Shown here in pieces: positions 8,778-20,664 of a DNA stretch of 64,000 nt. The stretch is from Burkholderiaceae bacterium (GTDB lineage Bacteria > Pseudomonadota > Gammaproteobacteria > Burkholderiales > Burkholderiaceae_E), in contig JAGXFR010000018.1 in assembly GCA_024637155.1 (NCBI GenBank), positions 1 to 64,000 of the forward strand, in the 5' to 3' direction. The translations under genes were made by a program, and so were the position numbers. Every line of letters starts with the position of its first letter. Position 1 is the stretch's first letter. The notes beneath the pieces were generated by a model. That model was not told the origin of the DNA and made no database searches. It worked only from the letters and a program-made list of their open reading frames with translations.

Positions 8778-10088
8778 TCAGTCGCATTCGCGACGGCGCA
8801 GCGCAGCGAGTTTTTCCGCGATCCGGATCTCGAGCCCCCGATCGGTGGGCTCGTAGAAGACCTCGGACACGCCCGGCGGAAAGTAGGTTTCGCCGGCGGC
8901 GAACGCGTCGGGCTCGTCGTGCGCGTAGCGGTAGCCGCGCCCGTAGCCGAGTCCCTTCATCAGGCGCGTCGGCGCGTTGCGCAGGTGCATCGGCACCGGG
9001 TCCGAGCCGTGTTCCGCGACGAAAGCGCGCACCTTGTTGTATGCCACATAGACGGCATTGGACTTGGCGGCGACCGCCATGAACACCACCGCTTCGGCGA
9101 GGGCGAGTTCGCCCTCCGGGGATCCCAGCCGCTCATAGACTTCGGCCGCGTCGAGCGCGATGCGCAGCGCCCGCGGGTCGGCCAGCCCGATGTCCTCGGT
9201 GGCCATGCGCACGATCCGGCGCGCCAGATAGCGCGGGTCAACGCCGCCGTCGAGCATGCGGGCGAACCAGTAGAGCGAGGCATCGGGGTCTGAGCCGCGC
9301 ACGGACTTGTGCAGCGCGCTGATCTGGTCGAAAAACGCGTCTCCACCCTTGTCGAAGCGCCGCAGGTTCTCGGAAAGCGCGTCGTCGAGAAAGACCGCAT
9401 CCACCTGACGCACGCCGGCCGCCTCGGCGGCCGCAGCGGTGATCTCGATCGCGTTGAACAGCCGCCGCGCGTCGCCGTCGGCCGCCCCCACGAGGCGCTC
9501 GCGCGCCTGCGCATCGAAGTCCACATCGGGAACAAGCGCGAGCGCGCGCTCGAAGAGCACGCCGAGTTCGTCGGCGGTCAGCGGCTCGAGCACGTAGACG
9601 CGAGCCCGCGAGAGCAGCGCGCCGTTGACCTCGAAGGACGGGTTCTCCGTGGTGGCGCCGATGAACACGAAGAGCCCGCGCTCGACGTGCGGCAGGAACG
9701 CATCCTGCTGCGCCTTGTTGAAGCGATGCACCTCGTCGACGAAGACGATCGTGCGCCGACCATGTGCGCGCTCGTTCTCCGCGGTCGCGACCGCTTCGCG
9801 GATCTCCTTGACGCCGCCGAGCACCGCCGACATCGAAACGAAGCGCGCATCGAATGCCCCCGCCATCAGGCGCGCCAGCGTCGTCTTGCCGACGCCCGGC
9901 GGACCCCAGAAGATCATCGAATGCAGCCGTCCGGAGGCGAATGCGACGCGCAGCGGCCTGCCGGGACCCAGCAGGTGCGCCTGCCCGATGACATCGTCGA
10001 TGGTGTGCGGGCGCAGGCGCTCCGCGAGGGGCGCGCCCGGATCGTCGGGCGCGTCCGCGGGAGTCAGCAACTCCCCGCTCGTCGTCAT
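8778..10088 (-). CDS. rarA: Replication-associated recombination protein A
   Basis: A 436-residue AAA+ ATPase (RarA/MgsA, eukaryotic WRNIP1 homologue) that acts at stalled replication forks. Seen are [20 protein letters not shown] at the start, Walker [12 protein letters not shown] (about residues 59-69), Walker [13 protein letters not shown], sensor 1 [10 protein letters not shown], and the C-terminal tetramerisation domain with [20 protein letters not shown]. Length matches the family. It is next to serS, as in many proteobacteria. Confidence 0.95.
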   Translation of the reverse strand: MTTSGELLTPADAPDDPGAPLAERLRPHTIDDVIGQAHLLGPGRPLRVAFASGRLHSMIFWGPPGVGKTTLARLMAGAFDARFVSMSAVLGGVKEIREAVATAENERAHGRRTIVFVDEVHRFNKAQQDAFLPHVERGLFVFIGATTENPSFEVNGALLSRARVYVLEPLTADELGVLFERALALVPDVDFDAQARERLVGAADGDARRLFNAIEITAAAAEAAGVRQVDAVFLDDALSENLRRFDKGGDAFFDQISALHKSVRGSDPDASLYWFARMLDGGVDPRYLARRIVRMATEDIGLADPRALRIALDAAEVYERLGSPEGELALAEAVVFMAVAAKSNAVYVAYNKVRAFVAEHGSDPVPMHLRNAPTRLMKGLGYGRGYRYAHDEPDAFAAGETYFPPGVSEVFYEPTDRGLEIRIAEKLAALRRRECD

Positions 10089-10156
10089 GACGCCCTAGCG
10101 CCGGACAGCCCCGCGCGAAGGGCAACCGGCGCGTGCATGCGCCAGGACGGACGCGC

Positions 10157-11428
10157 TCACGCGGCGGCCCCCTGCGTCGGAGCACCGGATCGGGTGCGAC
10201 TGCGCGCGCCGGCCCGAAACGCGTTGACGATCAGCAGGCCCTGGAACAGCGCAATGCCGAGCCACACGTAGCTGGGCCGACCGGCATCCATCATCAGCCC
10301 GAAGATCGCCGGTGCAATGGCCATCCCGATGTCGAGGCCCGAGTAGACGACGCCGTAGACGCGCCCCGTGGCGCCCGGCGGCGCCGCGCGCTTGACGAGC
10401 ATGTCGCGCGAGGGCGTGGCGAGTCCCGCGGCCAACCCCATCAGCGCGAAGAGCACCGGCACCATGAAACCGGGCCAGGGCAGCAGCGCGACCGACACCG
10501 CGATGAGTCCCGCGGTTCCGAAGCCGATCCCGATCATGCGCTCGGCGCGCATCGGGTCGTTGAGCAAATAGCCGCCGATGAACATGCCCGCAGCGGTGGC
10601 GAACATGTAGGCACTCAGGCACACGCCGACGAGTTCGAGGGGCACGTCGTGCAGGTCGCTCGCGGCCTTGGCGGCGAAACTCTGGACTCCGCCCAGGGCG
10701 ATCGAGAAGGTGAGGAAGAACGCGAAGCTCAGCCACACGGCCGGCAGACGCAGAAACGCAGTCGCGGGCTCCGTCCCGGGCACCGGCCCCGTCTGTCCGG
10801 CGAGCATGTGTTCGTCCGGCGGCGCGGCCAGGCGGGTCCGGTTCGCCCACACCGTGATGAAGGCGGTGGCGGCCAGGCACGCGGCCCCCACCATCGCCCA
10901 GCGCCAGGATCCGGTGAGCGTGGTGAGCCCCACCAGGAGCACCGGCGCGGCGCCCCAACCGAGGCTGCCGGCCACGCCGTGAATCGCGTACGCGCGCCCG
11001 AGCCGTGCCACGGGCACGCGCGCATTGATGATCGAGTAATCGACGGGATGAAAGGGCGCGTTGCCCAGACCCGCCAGGGCCGCACCGAGCAGCAGCACCG
11101 GGTAGCCGGGCGCGACGGCCAGCAGCAGCGCGGCCAGCAGGAAGATCCCCAGCGTGCTCAGCAGCACCGGAACCGCGCCGACCCGATCGACCACGAAACC
11201 CGACAGCGCCTGACCGCTCCCGGAGACCACGAAGAAGACGCTCATCAGCAGCCCGAGCTCGGCGTAGCTCAGACCGAACTCGATCTTGAGCCAGGGAAAA
11301 AGCGGCGCGAGAATCAGGTGAAAGAAGTGCGACGTGCCGTGCGCGAACGACACCACCGAGACCACCTTCCTGACCTCGGTGCGTTGCGCACGGGTTTCGC
11401 CGAGCGCCTGCGTCGATTCTTGACTCAC
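10157..11428 (-). CDS. Major facilitator superfamily transporter
   Basis: About 423 residues with roughly twelve hydrophobic segments, so an inner-membrane secondary transporter. The start SFAHGTSHFFHLILAPLFPWL resembles the fosmidomycin-resistance/MFS-1 group of efflux proteins, but the substrate cannot be told. Start GTG at 11428 is chosen; an in-frame TTG at 11467 would add 13 residues. It lies between rarA and the lolA-ftsK block without an obvious functional link. Confidence 0.75.
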   Translation of the reverse strand: MSQESTQALGETRAQRTEVRKVVSVVSFAHGTSHFFHLILAPLFPWLKIEFGLSYAELGLLMSVFFVVSGSGQALSGFVVDRVGAVPVLLSTLGIFLLAALLLAVAPGYPVLLLGAALAGLGNAPFHPVDYSIINARVPVARLGRAYAIHGVAGSLGWGAAPVLLVGLTTLTGSWRWAMVGAACLAATAFITVWANRTRLAAPPDEHMLAGQTGPVPGTEPATAFLRLPAVWLSFAFFLTFSIALGGVQSFAAKAASDLHDVPLELVGVCLSAYMFATAAGMFIGGYLLNDPMRAERMIGIGFGTAGLIAVSVALLPWPGFMVPVLFALMGLAAGLATPSRDMLVKRAAPPGATGRVYGVVYSGLDIGMAIAPAIFGLMMDAGRPSYVWLGIALFQGLLIVNAFRAGARSRTRSGAPTQGAAA

Positions 11429-11488
11429 CGGAACCCGTCCCGTCGTGTAATGTTGCGTCGCAACCAAGGATACCGCATTGCCGCGCGA

Positions 11489-12118
11489 TTACTGGCGAAG
11501 CACGTCGGCACCGGGGGGAATTGTGAAGCGGAAGGTCTCGGGGGCATGGCCCGCCGTCCGAATGACCCCGCGAAAGGTGAAGATGGAGGTGCGCGAGAAG
11601 GCGTCGAGCACCTCCATCTGCGCCGGCAGCCCGTCGCGAAAGCCGATCGCGATCCGGTGCACCCCCGCGTCGCGCGAATGGGGGATCAGTTCCACCCAGG
11701 CGAGACCGTCGCGCGGCGGCAGTTCGCGCAGCGTGAAGCTGCGCTCCGGATCCCCCGTGCCAAAGAGCACGGCCGCTGGCGTCTGCCCGAGCGCCTCGCC
11801 GAGCCGCTTGACGGTGACCTGGTTGAGATCGCGGTCGTAGAAGTAAAGCTGTTCCCCGTCGGCGACCAGCAACTGCTCGAAGGGCTTGCGCACTTCCCAG
11901 CGAAACTTCCCGGGGCGGGTGAACGCGAAGGAACCGGTCGAGGTCTCGGGCGCACGCGAACCCTGCGCCGGGCTGCGCTGCTCGAACTCGCCACGCGCGC
12001 TCGGCGTTCCGGTCATGAACGAGCGCAACTGCTCGATGGCGCCGGCCCGCGCGTCCGGTGCAACGCCAGGCACGGCGAGCAGGATGAACGCGAAGGACAG
12101 CAGCGCGCGGCGAAGCAT
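11489..12118 (-). CDS. lolA: Outer-membrane lipoprotein carrier protein LolA
   Basis: A 209-residue periplasmic chaperone that takes lipoproteins from the LolCDE complex to the outer-membrane receptor LolB. It has a Sec signal peptide (LRRALLSFAFILLAVPGVAP, cleavage near DARAGA) and LolA-type segments ARGEFEQR, GKFRWEVRKPFEQLLVADG and LYFYDRDLNQVTVKRL. The start at 12118 is the only one placing the signal peptide at the N-terminus. It lies 28 bases after ftsK, the usual ftsK-lolA order. Its partners lolC/E and lolD are at 39682-41629. Confidence 0.92.
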   Translation of the reverse strand: MLRRALLSFAFILLAVPGVAPDARAGAIEQLRSFMTGTPSARGEFEQRSPAQGSRAPETSTGSFAFTRPGKFRWEVRKPFEQLLVADGEQLYFYDRDLNQVTVKRLGEALGQTPAAVLFGTGDPERSFTLRELPPRDGLAWVELIPHSRDAGVHRIAIGFRDGLPAQMEVLDAFSRTSIFTFRGVIRTAGHAPETFRFTIPPGADVLRQ

Positions 12119-12146
12119 GGGGATGGGGAATCGCAAGCGCCGCCCC

Positions 12147-14522
12147 TCAATCCTGCGCCGTGGCCGGCACGAGGATGTCGCGGTTTCCATTGGTGGCCAT
12201 CGCCGAGACGAGCCCGGACTTCTCCATCTGCTCGAGCAATCGAGCGGCGCGGTTGTAGCCGATGCGCAGGTGGCGCTGCACCAGCGAAATGGATGCGCGG
12301 CGGTTCTTGAGCACGACGGCGACGGCCTGGTCGTACATCGGGTCGCTCTCGCCGTCGACGCCCGCTTCCGCGAGGGTCTGCGACAAGCCGCCGAAACCCA
12401 CCGCACTGCCGGTGTCGGATTCGTCGGGAATGCCGCCGTCGAGAATTCCGTCGACGTAGTCGGGCTCGCCCAGTCCCTTCCAGTGCTCGACCACGCGCTG
12501 CACTTCCTGGTCGGAGACGAAGGCGCCGTGCACCCGCACCGGCACGCCGCTGCCCGGCGGCAGGTAGAGCATGTCCCCGTTACCCAGCAGCGACTCGGCG
12601 CCCATCTGGTCGAGGATCGTGCGCGAGTCGATCTTGGAGGACACCTGGAAGGCGATGCGTGTCGGGATGTTGGCCTTGATCAGTCCCGTGATCACGTCGA
12701 CCGAAGGCCGCTGGGTGGCGAGAATCAGGTGGATGCCGGCGGCGCGCGCCTTTTGCGCGAGCCGCGCGATCAGTTCCTCAACCTTCTTGCCGACCACCAT
12801 CATCAGGTCGGCGAGTTCGTCGATCACCACGACGATCGTCGGCAGCTTGGTGAGCGGCTCGGGCGCGTCGGGGGTCAGCGAGAACGGGTTGGGAACGAAT
12901 TGCTCGCGGCGCGCCGCCTCGGTGATCCGATGGTTGTAGCCGGAGAGGTTGCGCACGCCGAGCCGACTCATCAGCCGATAGCGTCGCTCCATCTCGCCGA
13001 CGCACCAGTTGAGCGCGTTGCCGGCGTGGCGCATGTCGGTGACCACGGGCGCCAGCAGGTGCGGGATGCCCTCATAGACGCTCATCTCGAGCATCTTCGG
13101 GTCGATCATGATCATGCGCACCTGCGCCGGGTCGGCCTTGTAGAGCAGCGACAGCAGCATCGCGTTGATCGCGACCGACTTGCCCGACCCGGTGGTGCCC
13201 GCCACCAGCAGGTGCGGCATCCGCGCGAGGTCGACGACCATCGGGTTTCCGGCGATGTCCTTGCCCAGCGCCAGCGTGACCATGGAGGCGCTGTCGGCGT
13301 AGACCTGCGAGCCCAGAATCTCCGCGAGGCGCACCGTCTGGCGGCGCGGATTGGGCAGTTCCAGGCCCATCAGACTCTTGCCCGGAATGGTCTCGACGAC
13401 CCGGATCGACACGAGCGAGAGCGCCCGCGCGATGTCCTTGGCAAGGTTGACGATCTGCACACCCTTCACGCCGGTAGCCGGGTCGATCTCGTAGCGAGTG
13501 ATCACCGGCCCCGGATAGGCGGCCTCGACCCGCGCGGTGACGTTGAAGTCGGCGAGCTTCTTCTCGATCAGGCGCGAGGTGAAGTGCAGCGTTTCTTCCG
13601 AGACCGCGGCCTGCGACGGCGGGGGTGGGTCGAGCAGCGCCAGCGCCGGCAGCATCGTGTCCGCCGGCAGATCGGTAAACAGCTTCTTCTGGCGCTCGGC
13701 CTCGGCCCGCTCGGAAACCGCCACGCGCGTCACGGGCGGCTCGATGCGCACCCGCTCGGTGTCGTCCTCGAAAATCTTGCGCAGCTCCTGCACCTGCTCG
13801 TCGCGGGCCACCGCGGCGGCCTCGCCGATCTGCCGGTCCTTGCGCACCGAAACCACCTGCACCGCGCCGAGCACGGCGCGTTCGAGCAGGTACCCGGCCT
13901 TCTCCGCGATCGCCAGCCACGACCAGCCGGACCAGAGACTGAAGCCGGCGGCGATCATCACCAGCAGCGCGATCGTGCTGCCGATCGGCCCGAGCGCGTC
14001 GAAGAGCGGATCGGCGAAGGTCGCGCCGAGCATGCCGCCGGGGGCCAGCGGCAGGCTGACCGGCAGGCTGGCCAGGCGCGATGCCTCGAGGGTCACGCAA
14101 CCGATAAAGAGCACTGCGAACCCGGCCAGACGCTCCCACGCAAAGCGCGGGCCGGTCAGATCGGTGAGGTCGCGCGCCGCGCGCACGCCCCGCAGCACTG
14201 CCACCACGAGCAGCACCACCAGCAGGTATGCACTGACCCCGAACAGGTAGAAGAAGATGTCGGCAAACCACGCGCCGACGCGGCCCCCGGCATTGTGTAT
14301 TGACGCTGCCGGCACCGCGTTCGACCAGCCGGGATCGGCGGGATCATAGGTCAGCAGGATCAGGGCCAGGTAGATCGCGAGCGCCCCGAGCGCCAACCAG
14401 CCGAGTTCGCGCAACAGGCGCACGACCCGCTCGGGAAGCCCGAACGGCCCCTCTCCCGTGGGGCGCTTCGCACCCCGGGATGCCGGGCCGTTGGGCCCGC
14501 GTGACGCAGCCGCTCTCGCCAT
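12147..14522 (-). CDS. ftsK: DNA translocase FtsK
   Basis: A 791-residue septal DNA pump that coordinates chromosome segregation with division. The order is four N-terminal membrane helices (about 35-190), a short linker, the alpha/beta motor with Walker [15 protein letters not shown] and Walker [14 protein letters not shown], and a C-terminal winged-helix gamma domain ([19 protein letters not shown]) that reads KOPS sites. It is a short-linker FtsK/SpoIIIE form. The ATG overlaps the stop of the upstream Crp-like gene by one base (TGATG). Confidence 0.95.
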   Translation of the reverse strand: MARAAASRGPNGPASRGAKRPTGEGPFGLPERVVRLLRELGWLALGALAIYLALILLTYDPADPGWSNAVPAASIHNAGGRVGAWFADIFFYLFGVSAYLLVVLLVVAVLRGVRAARDLTDLTGPRFAWERLAGFAVLFIGCVTLEASRLASLPVSLPLAPGGMLGATFADPLFDALGPIGSTIALLVMIAAGFSLWSGWSWLAIAEKAGYLLERAVLGAVQVVSVRKDRQIGEAAAVARDEQVQELRKIFEDDTERVRIEPPVTRVAVSERAEAERQKKLFTDLPADTMLPALALLDPPPPSQAAVSEETLHFTSRLIEKKLADFNVTARVEAAYPGPVITRYEIDPATGVKGVQIVNLAKDIARALSLVSIRVVETIPGKSLMGLELPNPRRQTVRLAEILGSQVYADSASMVTLALGKDIAGNPMVVDLARMPHLLVAGTTGSGKSVAINAMLLSLLYKADPAQVRMIMIDPKMLEMSVYEGIPHLLAPVVTDMRHAGNALNWCVGEMERRYRLMSRLGVRNLSGYNHRITEAARREQFVPNPFSLTPDAPEPLTKLPTIVVVIDELADLMMVVGKKVEELIARLAQKARAAGIHLILATQRPSVDVITGLIKANIPTRIAFQVSSKIDSRTILDQMGAESLLGNGDMLYLPPGSGVPVRVHGAFVSDQEVQRVVEHWKGLGEPDYVDGILDGGIPDESDTGSAVGFGGLSQTLAEAGVDGESDPMYDQAVAVVLKNRRASISLVQRHLRIGYNRAARLLEQMEKSGLVSAMATNGNRDILVPATAQD

Positions 14523-15196
14523 CAGTGCAGGTAGCCCCGGATCTTGTCGCGCAGCGCCAGCCGTCCCTTGTCGAGCGGCACGATGTAGCCGTCGATTTCA
14601 AGCCCCTTCATGACGCGGGACACCATTTCCCGCGATGCCCCGATCATCTTGGCGATTTCCTGGCGCGGCAGTTTGGTGCGCACGATCTTCTCGCCGTCGA
14701 TCTCCTCGGAGAAATCGAGCAGCACCCGCGCCACCCTGCCGTAGACGTCGAGCAGCGCGAGCGTCTCGATCTTGCGGTCCGCTTCGCGCAACCGCCCGAC
14801 CAGTCCGCGCATCACCGCGAGGCAGACGTCGGTGCTGCGAACCATCATCTCGGTGAACGGCTCCTTGGATATCGCAAGGAAGTCGCACGACTCGAGCGTG
14901 ATCACGCTGGCCGAACGCGGCTCGTCATCGACGAGGCTCATCTCACCGAAGAACTCCCCGGGTCCGATGACGGCAAGGATGACCTCCTTGCCTTCGGTGT
15001 CGGAACGCTGCACCTTGGCGCGTCCGGACAACAGGATGAACATCGCCTGCGAGGGGTCCCCCTCGGCGACGATCGTCTTTCCCTTGGAGAAATTGCGTCG
15101 TACCGTGCTGGCGGCGAGCGTGTGCAACTGTTCCTCGCTCAGGCTCGCCAGCAGCGGAACCCGCTGCAGGAATGCCAGGCTGTCTTCGTGAGCCAT
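14522..15196 (-). CDS. Crp/Fnr-family transcriptional regulator
   Basis: A 224-residue regulator: cyclic-nucleotide-binding-like beta barrel (about 10-120, with [18 protein letters not shown] and [20 protein letters not shown]), a dimer helix, and a C-terminal helix-turn-helix ([20 protein letters not shown], about 180-200). The barrel keeps GE.S..D..PRSA, the phosphate-binding cassette pattern of Crp, so cAMP or a related nucleotide may bind; there is no Fnr-like cysteine cluster. Start ATG 15196 has AGAGGT upstream; a GTG at 15202 is in frame. It is coupled to ftsK by a one-base overlap and divergent from trxB. Confidence 0.85.
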   Translation of the reverse strand: MAHEDSLAFLQRVPLLASLSEEQLHTLAASTVRRNFSKGKTIVAEGDPSQAMFILLSGRAKVQRSDTEGKEVILAVIGPGEFFGEMSLVDDEPRSASVITLESCDFLAISKEPFTEMMVRSTDVCLAVMRGLVGRLREADRKIETLALLDVYGRVARVLLDFSEEIDGEKIVRTKLPRQEIAKMIGASREMVSRVMKGLEIDGYIVPLDKGRLALRDKIRGYLH

Positions 15197-15243
15197 GTCC
15201 ACCTCTTGCGTTGGGGCCCGTGGGCCGTGACCGGACCTGCGTC

Positions 15244-15251
15244 AGTATAAT
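15244..15251. promoter_or_regulatory. Promoter region between the Crp-like gene and trxB
   Basis: A perfect TATAAT (15246-15251, plus strand) lies about 95 bases before trxB; the overlapping sequence reads TATACT on the minus strand, about 50 bases before the Crp-like gene. No good -35 box is seen for either, so an activator may be needed. Confidence 0.4.
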
Positions 15252-15302
15252 CGGGGGCGATGCTCTCACACAAGCAACAAAAGCATGAAGATCGCATTCT
15301 AA

Positions 15303-16304
<1,002 letters not shown>

Positions 16305-16343
16305 ATTTGCGCCCCGAGCGGAGCCGGGGCCGGAGCAGCGACC

Positions 16344-16997
16344 ATGACGCGGAAGTACGCAAGTCTTGCCGAACTGGCCAAGCTGCGCGACGAGATGCAG
16401 CGCACGGCCGAACGTGAAGCGGCGCGCGCCGTTGCCGAACGCGCCCGGCGCGACGCGGAGCGCGCGCGCCACGAGCACGAGCACGACGCGTTTCGCGCGG
16501 CGGTGGCCGACGTGGCGCCGATCGCCGCGAGCCCGCGCGCCACGACCCGCCGCGACCCACCCGCTCCCGAGCCGCGCCAGCATCAGCGCGACGAGCAGGC
16601 CGCGCTCGCGCAGTCGCTCTCCGACGAGATCGACCTGGACCTGATTCTCGAGACCGACGGCGATCTTTCCTACCGGCGCACGGGCGTCGGCCCGGAGGTG
16701 CCCCGCCAGTTGCGGCGTGGACACTGGAGCGTCGGACATCAGATCGACCTGCACGGCCATCGCGTCGCGGAGGCGCGCGCCGCCTTGTCGAGCTTTCTCG
16801 ACGAGTGCCGTCGTCGCGAGGTGCGCTGTGTGCGCGTGATCCACGGCAAGGGGCTGGGCTCGTTCCAGCGCCAGCCGATTCTCAAGGGCAAGGTGCTGCG
16901 CTGGCTGGTCCAGCGCAATGAGGTGCTCGCCTATTGCCAGGCGCGCCCCGACGACGGCGGCTCGGGCGCGCTGCTGGTGCTCCTGTCGGTGCGCTGA
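16344..16997 (+). CDS. Smr-domain protein
   Basis: A 217-residue protein with a long charged Arg/Glu/Ala-rich N-terminal helix (about 1-60) and a C-terminal Smr domain (about 120-217) showing the hallmark DLHGHRVAEARAAL and the HGKGLGS motif, then LPCAYCQARPDDGG-like ending (VLAYCQARPDDGGSGALLVLL). Smr domains are DNA or RNA nicking endonucleases related to the MutS2 C-terminus; it matches the proteobacterial SmrA/YdaL type. Follows trxB by about 40 bases, probably co-transcribed. Confidence 0.88.
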   Translation: MTRKYASLAELAKLRDEMQRTAEREAARAVAERARRDAERARHEHEHDAFRAAVADVAPIAASPRATTRRDPPAPEPRQHQRDEQAALAQSLSDEIDLDLILETDGDLSYRRTGVGPEVPRQLRRGHWSVGHQIDLHGHRVAEARAALSSFLDECRRREVRCVRVIHGKGLGSFQRQPILKGKVLRWLVQRNEVLAYCQARPDDGGSGALLVLLSVR

Positions 16998-17012
16998 AGC
17001 GCGCGGGGATCC

Positions 17013-17375
<363 letters not shown>

Positions 17376-19007
17376 TTACGCGATCTCGCGCCCGTCGCGG
17401 AATTTCGAGGTGATCGGATAGCGCCAGTCGCGCCCGAAGGCGCGATGCGTCACGCGGATGCCGACCGGGGCCTGGCGCCGCTTGTATTCGTTGAGGCGGA
17501 TCAGCCGCAGCACGCGCGCGACGACCACTGGATCGAGCCCCGTGGCGAGGATCTCGGCGACGCTGCGGTTCTGCTCCATGTACATCTGCATGATCCGGTC
17601 GAGCACCTCGTAGGGCGGCAAGCTGTCCTGGTCGGTCTGGTCGGGGCGCAGTTCGGCGCTCGGCGGGCGCGTGATGATGCGCTCGGGAATCACCTCGCCA
17701 GCGCGGTTGCGCCAGCGGCTCAGGCGAACCACCATCGTCTTGGCGATGTCCTTGATTACCGCAAAGCCCCCCGCCATGTCGCCGTAGAGCGTGCAGTAAC
17801 CGACCGCGAACTCACTCTTGTTTCCGGTGGTGAGCACGATCGAGCCGTGCTTGTTCGAAAGCGCCATCAGCAGCGTGCCGCGGATGCGTGCCTGGATGTT
17901 TTCCTCGGTCGTGTCGGGGGCGAGATCGCGGAACTCCTCGGCCAGCGTGGCGTCGAAGGCCTCCATGCACGCTCCGATCGGCAATTCGTCGTAGCGCACT
18001 CCCAGGCGCTGCGCCATGTCGCGCGCGTCGACCCAGGAGATCTCCGCCGTGTAGGGGGAAGGCATCATCACCGTGCGCACCCGGTCGGCGCCGAGCGCGT
18101 CGACGGCGATCGCGAGCGTCAGCGCCGAGTCGATGCCACCCGAGAGCCCGATGATCACGCCCGGAAAACCGTTCTTCCCGAGGTAGTCGCGCACCCCCAG
18201 CACCAGCGCCGCATAGGCCTGCTCTTCGAGCGGCCCAACGGCTTCGATCCGGCCGCGCTCGAGCGTGACCCCGCCCCCGCGGGCGACGCAGTCGACCAGC
18301 AGCAGGTCCGGGGCGAACGAGCGGGCCTGCGCCACGACGTCCCCGCGCGCGTTGAGCGCGAATGATTGCCCGTCGAAGACCAGTTCGTCCTGTCCACCGA
18401 CCAGATTGACCGCGACGATCGGCAGGCCGATTGTGCTGACGTTCTCCTGGGCGACGTCGATGCGGCCGTCCTGCTTGTCGATGTGGTACGGCGATGCGTT
18501 CAACACCAGCAGAATTTGCGCCCCGGCGGCGCGCGCCTGCTCGACCGGGGCCGGATACCAGTAGTCCTCGCAGATCAATACGCCACAGGCGACCCCGTCG
18601 ACGTCGACGACCAGCGCCTGCGTGCCCGACTCGAAGTAGCGCCGCTCATCGAAAACATCGTAGTTCGGCAGTTCCTGCTTGTGATACTCGCCGACGACGC
18701 GCCCGTGATGCGCGACGATGGCCGCGTTGTAGCGCGCGCCCGCGCGTTCGAGCGGCGCGCCGATGACCAGGAAGAGATCCACTTCGGCGGTCGCGGCCAG
18801 CAGTCGCGCAAGTGCCTGCTCGGATGCGGCGTAGAAGGCGCGCCGCAGCAGCAGGTCCTCGGGTGGGTAGCCACTGATTGCAAGTTCGGGCGTGATCAGC
18901 ACCCGAGCGCCCTGCCCGGCCGCATCGCGCACCGCGGCGACGATGCACTCGACATTGCCGTCGAAGTCTCCCACGGTCAGGTTCAACTGCGCGGCCGCGA
19001 TTCGCAT
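17376..19007 (-). CDS. nadE: Glutamine-dependent NAD+ synthetase
   Basis: A 543-residue two-domain enzyme of the last step of NAD synthesis. The N-terminal carbon-nitrogen hydrolase (glutaminase) domain shows Glu in LITPELAISGYPPEDLL, Lys in KQELPNYDVFDERRYF and Cys in GVLICEDYW. The C-terminal ATP pyrophosphatase domain has the SGGIDS P-loop, TGNKSE and RPPSAELRPDQTDQDSLPPYEVLD. The start at 19007 fits MRIAAAQLNLTVGDFDGN; the frame is open further upstream. It lies 24 bases before glnB, a common betaproteobacterial pair. Confidence 0.95.
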   Translation of the reverse strand: MRIAAAQLNLTVGDFDGNVECIVAAVRDAAGQGARVLITPELAISGYPPEDLLLRRAFYAASEQALARLLAATAEVDLFLVIGAPLERAGARYNAAIVAHHGRVVGEYHKQELPNYDVFDERRYFESGTQALVVDVDGVACGVLICEDYWYPAPVEQARAAGAQILLVLNASPYHIDKQDGRIDVAQENVSTIGLPIVAVNLVGGQDELVFDGQSFALNARGDVVAQARSFAPDLLLVDCVARGGGVTLERGRIEAVGPLEEQAYAALVLGVRDYLGKNGFPGVIIGLSGGIDSALTLAIAVDALGADRVRTVMMPSPYTAEISWVDARDMAQRLGVRYDELPIGACMEAFDATLAEEFRDLAPDTTEENIQARIRGTLLMALSNKHGSIVLTTGNKSEFAVGYCTLYGDMAGGFAVIKDIAKTMVVRLSRWRNRAGEVIPERIITRPPSAELRPDQTDQDSLPPYEVLDRIMQMYMEQNRSVAEILATGLDPVVVARVLRLIRLNEYKRRQAPVGIRVTHRAFGRDWRYPITSKFRDGREIA

Positions 19008-19144
19008 GGGCTGGAGCTCGCGCCGGGAACGACGCCGGGTTCGGAAGAGGAAATCGATTATCGCATGCACGCTGCGTGGCGCCGCGCTCGGCGCGGGCTT
19101 CGGTACACTGGCGTGGAATGCAGACAAAGCGAGGTGCAGCAACC

Positions 19145-20614
19145 ATGACGGCGACCCCGAAGCGATACGCGCATTTCATTGACAACCGCGCCGCCGAGGC
19201 CGGCGACGGCGGCACGATCCCCGTGATGGACCCATCGACCGGCGAGATCTTCGCGGAGATCGCCCGCGGCAGCGCCGCCGAGATCAACCGCGCGGTGACA
19301 AGCGCCCGGCTGGCTTATGACGGCGCATCCGTCGCCGACGGCGCCTGGGGCCGGTTTTCGGCGCTCGAGCGCGGCCGCGTGCTGCGCCGCTGGGCCGATG
19401 CGGTCGACGCGCACGCCGAGGAACTGGCCCAGCTCGAGTCGCGTGACACTGGCAAGCCGCTGCGACAGGCGCGCGCAGATGCCGCAGCGCTCGCGCGCTA
19501 TTTCGAGTTCTACAGCGGCGCAGCCGACAAGCTGCACGGCCAGACGCTCCCGTACCAGGCGGGCTACACGGTATTCACCGTGCGTGAGCCCCATGGCGTC
19601 ACCGGGCACATCATCCCCTGGAACTACCCGATGCAGATCTTCGGTCGCTCGGTCGGCGCGGCGCTGGCCGCAGGGAACGCGTGCGTGGTGAAACCTGCCG
19701 AGGACGCGTGCCTGTCGCTGCTGCGCGCGGCCGAACTCGCGGCAGGCTGTGGCCTGCCGGCGGGCGCACTCAACATCGTCACCGGACTCGGCCCGGAGGC
19801 CGGGCAGGCACTCGCCGAGCACCCGGGCATCGATCACATCTCGTTCACGGGATCGACCGTCACCGGGAAGCGCGTGGCGCAGGCGGCGGCGGAGCATCAC
19901 TGCCCGGTCACGCTCGAGCTCGGCGGCAAGTCGCCGCAGATCGTCTTCGCCGACGCCGATCTCGAGACCGCCCTCCCCGTGCTCGTCAACGCGATCATCC
20001 AGAATGCCGGCCAGACCTGCTCGGCGGGGAGCCGTGTGCTGGTCGAAAGGCCGATCTACGATGCGGTGCTCGAACGACTCGCCGAGAAGTTCCGCGCACT
20101 CGTGGCGGGGCCGGCGAGCGCTGACCTGGATCTGGGGCCGCTGATCTCACCCCGGCAACTTCAGCGGGTAGGCGCCTATCTGCACGAAGCGCGGGCGCAG
20201 CAGATCCACGTCCTCGCGCAGGGGTCGATCGCGTCGGATGCGCCGGCCGGAGGTTGCTACCAGGTGCCGGTGCTGCTCGCCGACGTGCCGGCCGGGCACC
20301 GGCTCGCGCAGGAGGAGATTTTCGGCCCGGTGCTGGCGGTCACGCCCTTCACATCCGAGGTTGACGCGGTGCGCATCGCCAACGGCACCCCGTACGGGCT
20401 GATCGCCGGGGTCTGGACCGGCGACGGGGCACGCCAGATGCGGCTCGCCCGAGTGCTGCGCGCCGGACAGGTGTTCATCAACAACTATGGTGCCGGTGGC
20501 GGCGTCGAACTCCCCTTCGGCGGCGTCAAGGCAAGCGGCTACGGGCGCGAGAAGGGCTTCGAGGCGCTCTACGGTTTCACCACCCTCAAGACCGTCGCCG
20601 TACGCCACGGATAG
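19145..20614 (+). CDS. NAD(P)-dependent aldehyde dehydrogenase
   Basis: A 489-residue aldehyde dehydrogenase. The catalytic Glu is in VTLELGGKSPQIVFADADLE, the catalytic Cys in NAGQTCSAGSRVLV, the NAD fold in FTGSTVTGKRVAQAAA, and the C-terminal LPFGGVKASGYGREKGFEAL is conserved. The substrate is not evident; the SDR 50 bases downstream suggests a shared oxidation pathway. The start at 19145 follows GAGGTGCAGCAACC, a plausible ribosome site; upstream ATGs give unlikely extensions. Confidence 0.88.
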   Translation: MTATPKRYAHFIDNRAAEAGDGGTIPVMDPSTGEIFAEIARGSAAEINRAVTSARLAYDGASVADGAWGRFSALERGRVLRRWADAVDAHAEELAQLESRDTGKPLRQARADAAALARYFEFYSGAADKLHGQTLPYQAGYTVFTVREPHGVTGHIIPWNYPMQIFGRSVGAALAAGNACVVKPAEDACLSLLRAAELAAGCGLPAGALNIVTGLGPEAGQALAEHPGIDHISFTGSTVTGKRVAQAAAEHHCPVTLELGGKSPQIVFADADLETALPVLVNAIIQNAGQTCSAGSRVLVERPIYDAVLERLAEKFRALVAGPASADLDLGPLISPRQLQRVGAYLHEARAQQIHVLAQGSIASDAPAGGCYQVPVLLADVPAGHRLAQEEIFGPVLAVTPFTSEVDAVRIANGTPYGLIAGVWTGDGARQMRLARVLRAGQVFINNYGAGGGVELPFGGVKASGYGREKGFEALYGFTTLKTVAVRHG

Positions 20615-20664
20615 GCGTGACCAGCGCTTCGATTGATCGCAGTTTCGTACAGGGAGACACGCAG

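Noticed and set aside
10133-12310. 725-residue plus-strand frame opposite the MFS and lolA genes
   Set aside because: Antisense shadow; the real genes on the minus strand are well supported.
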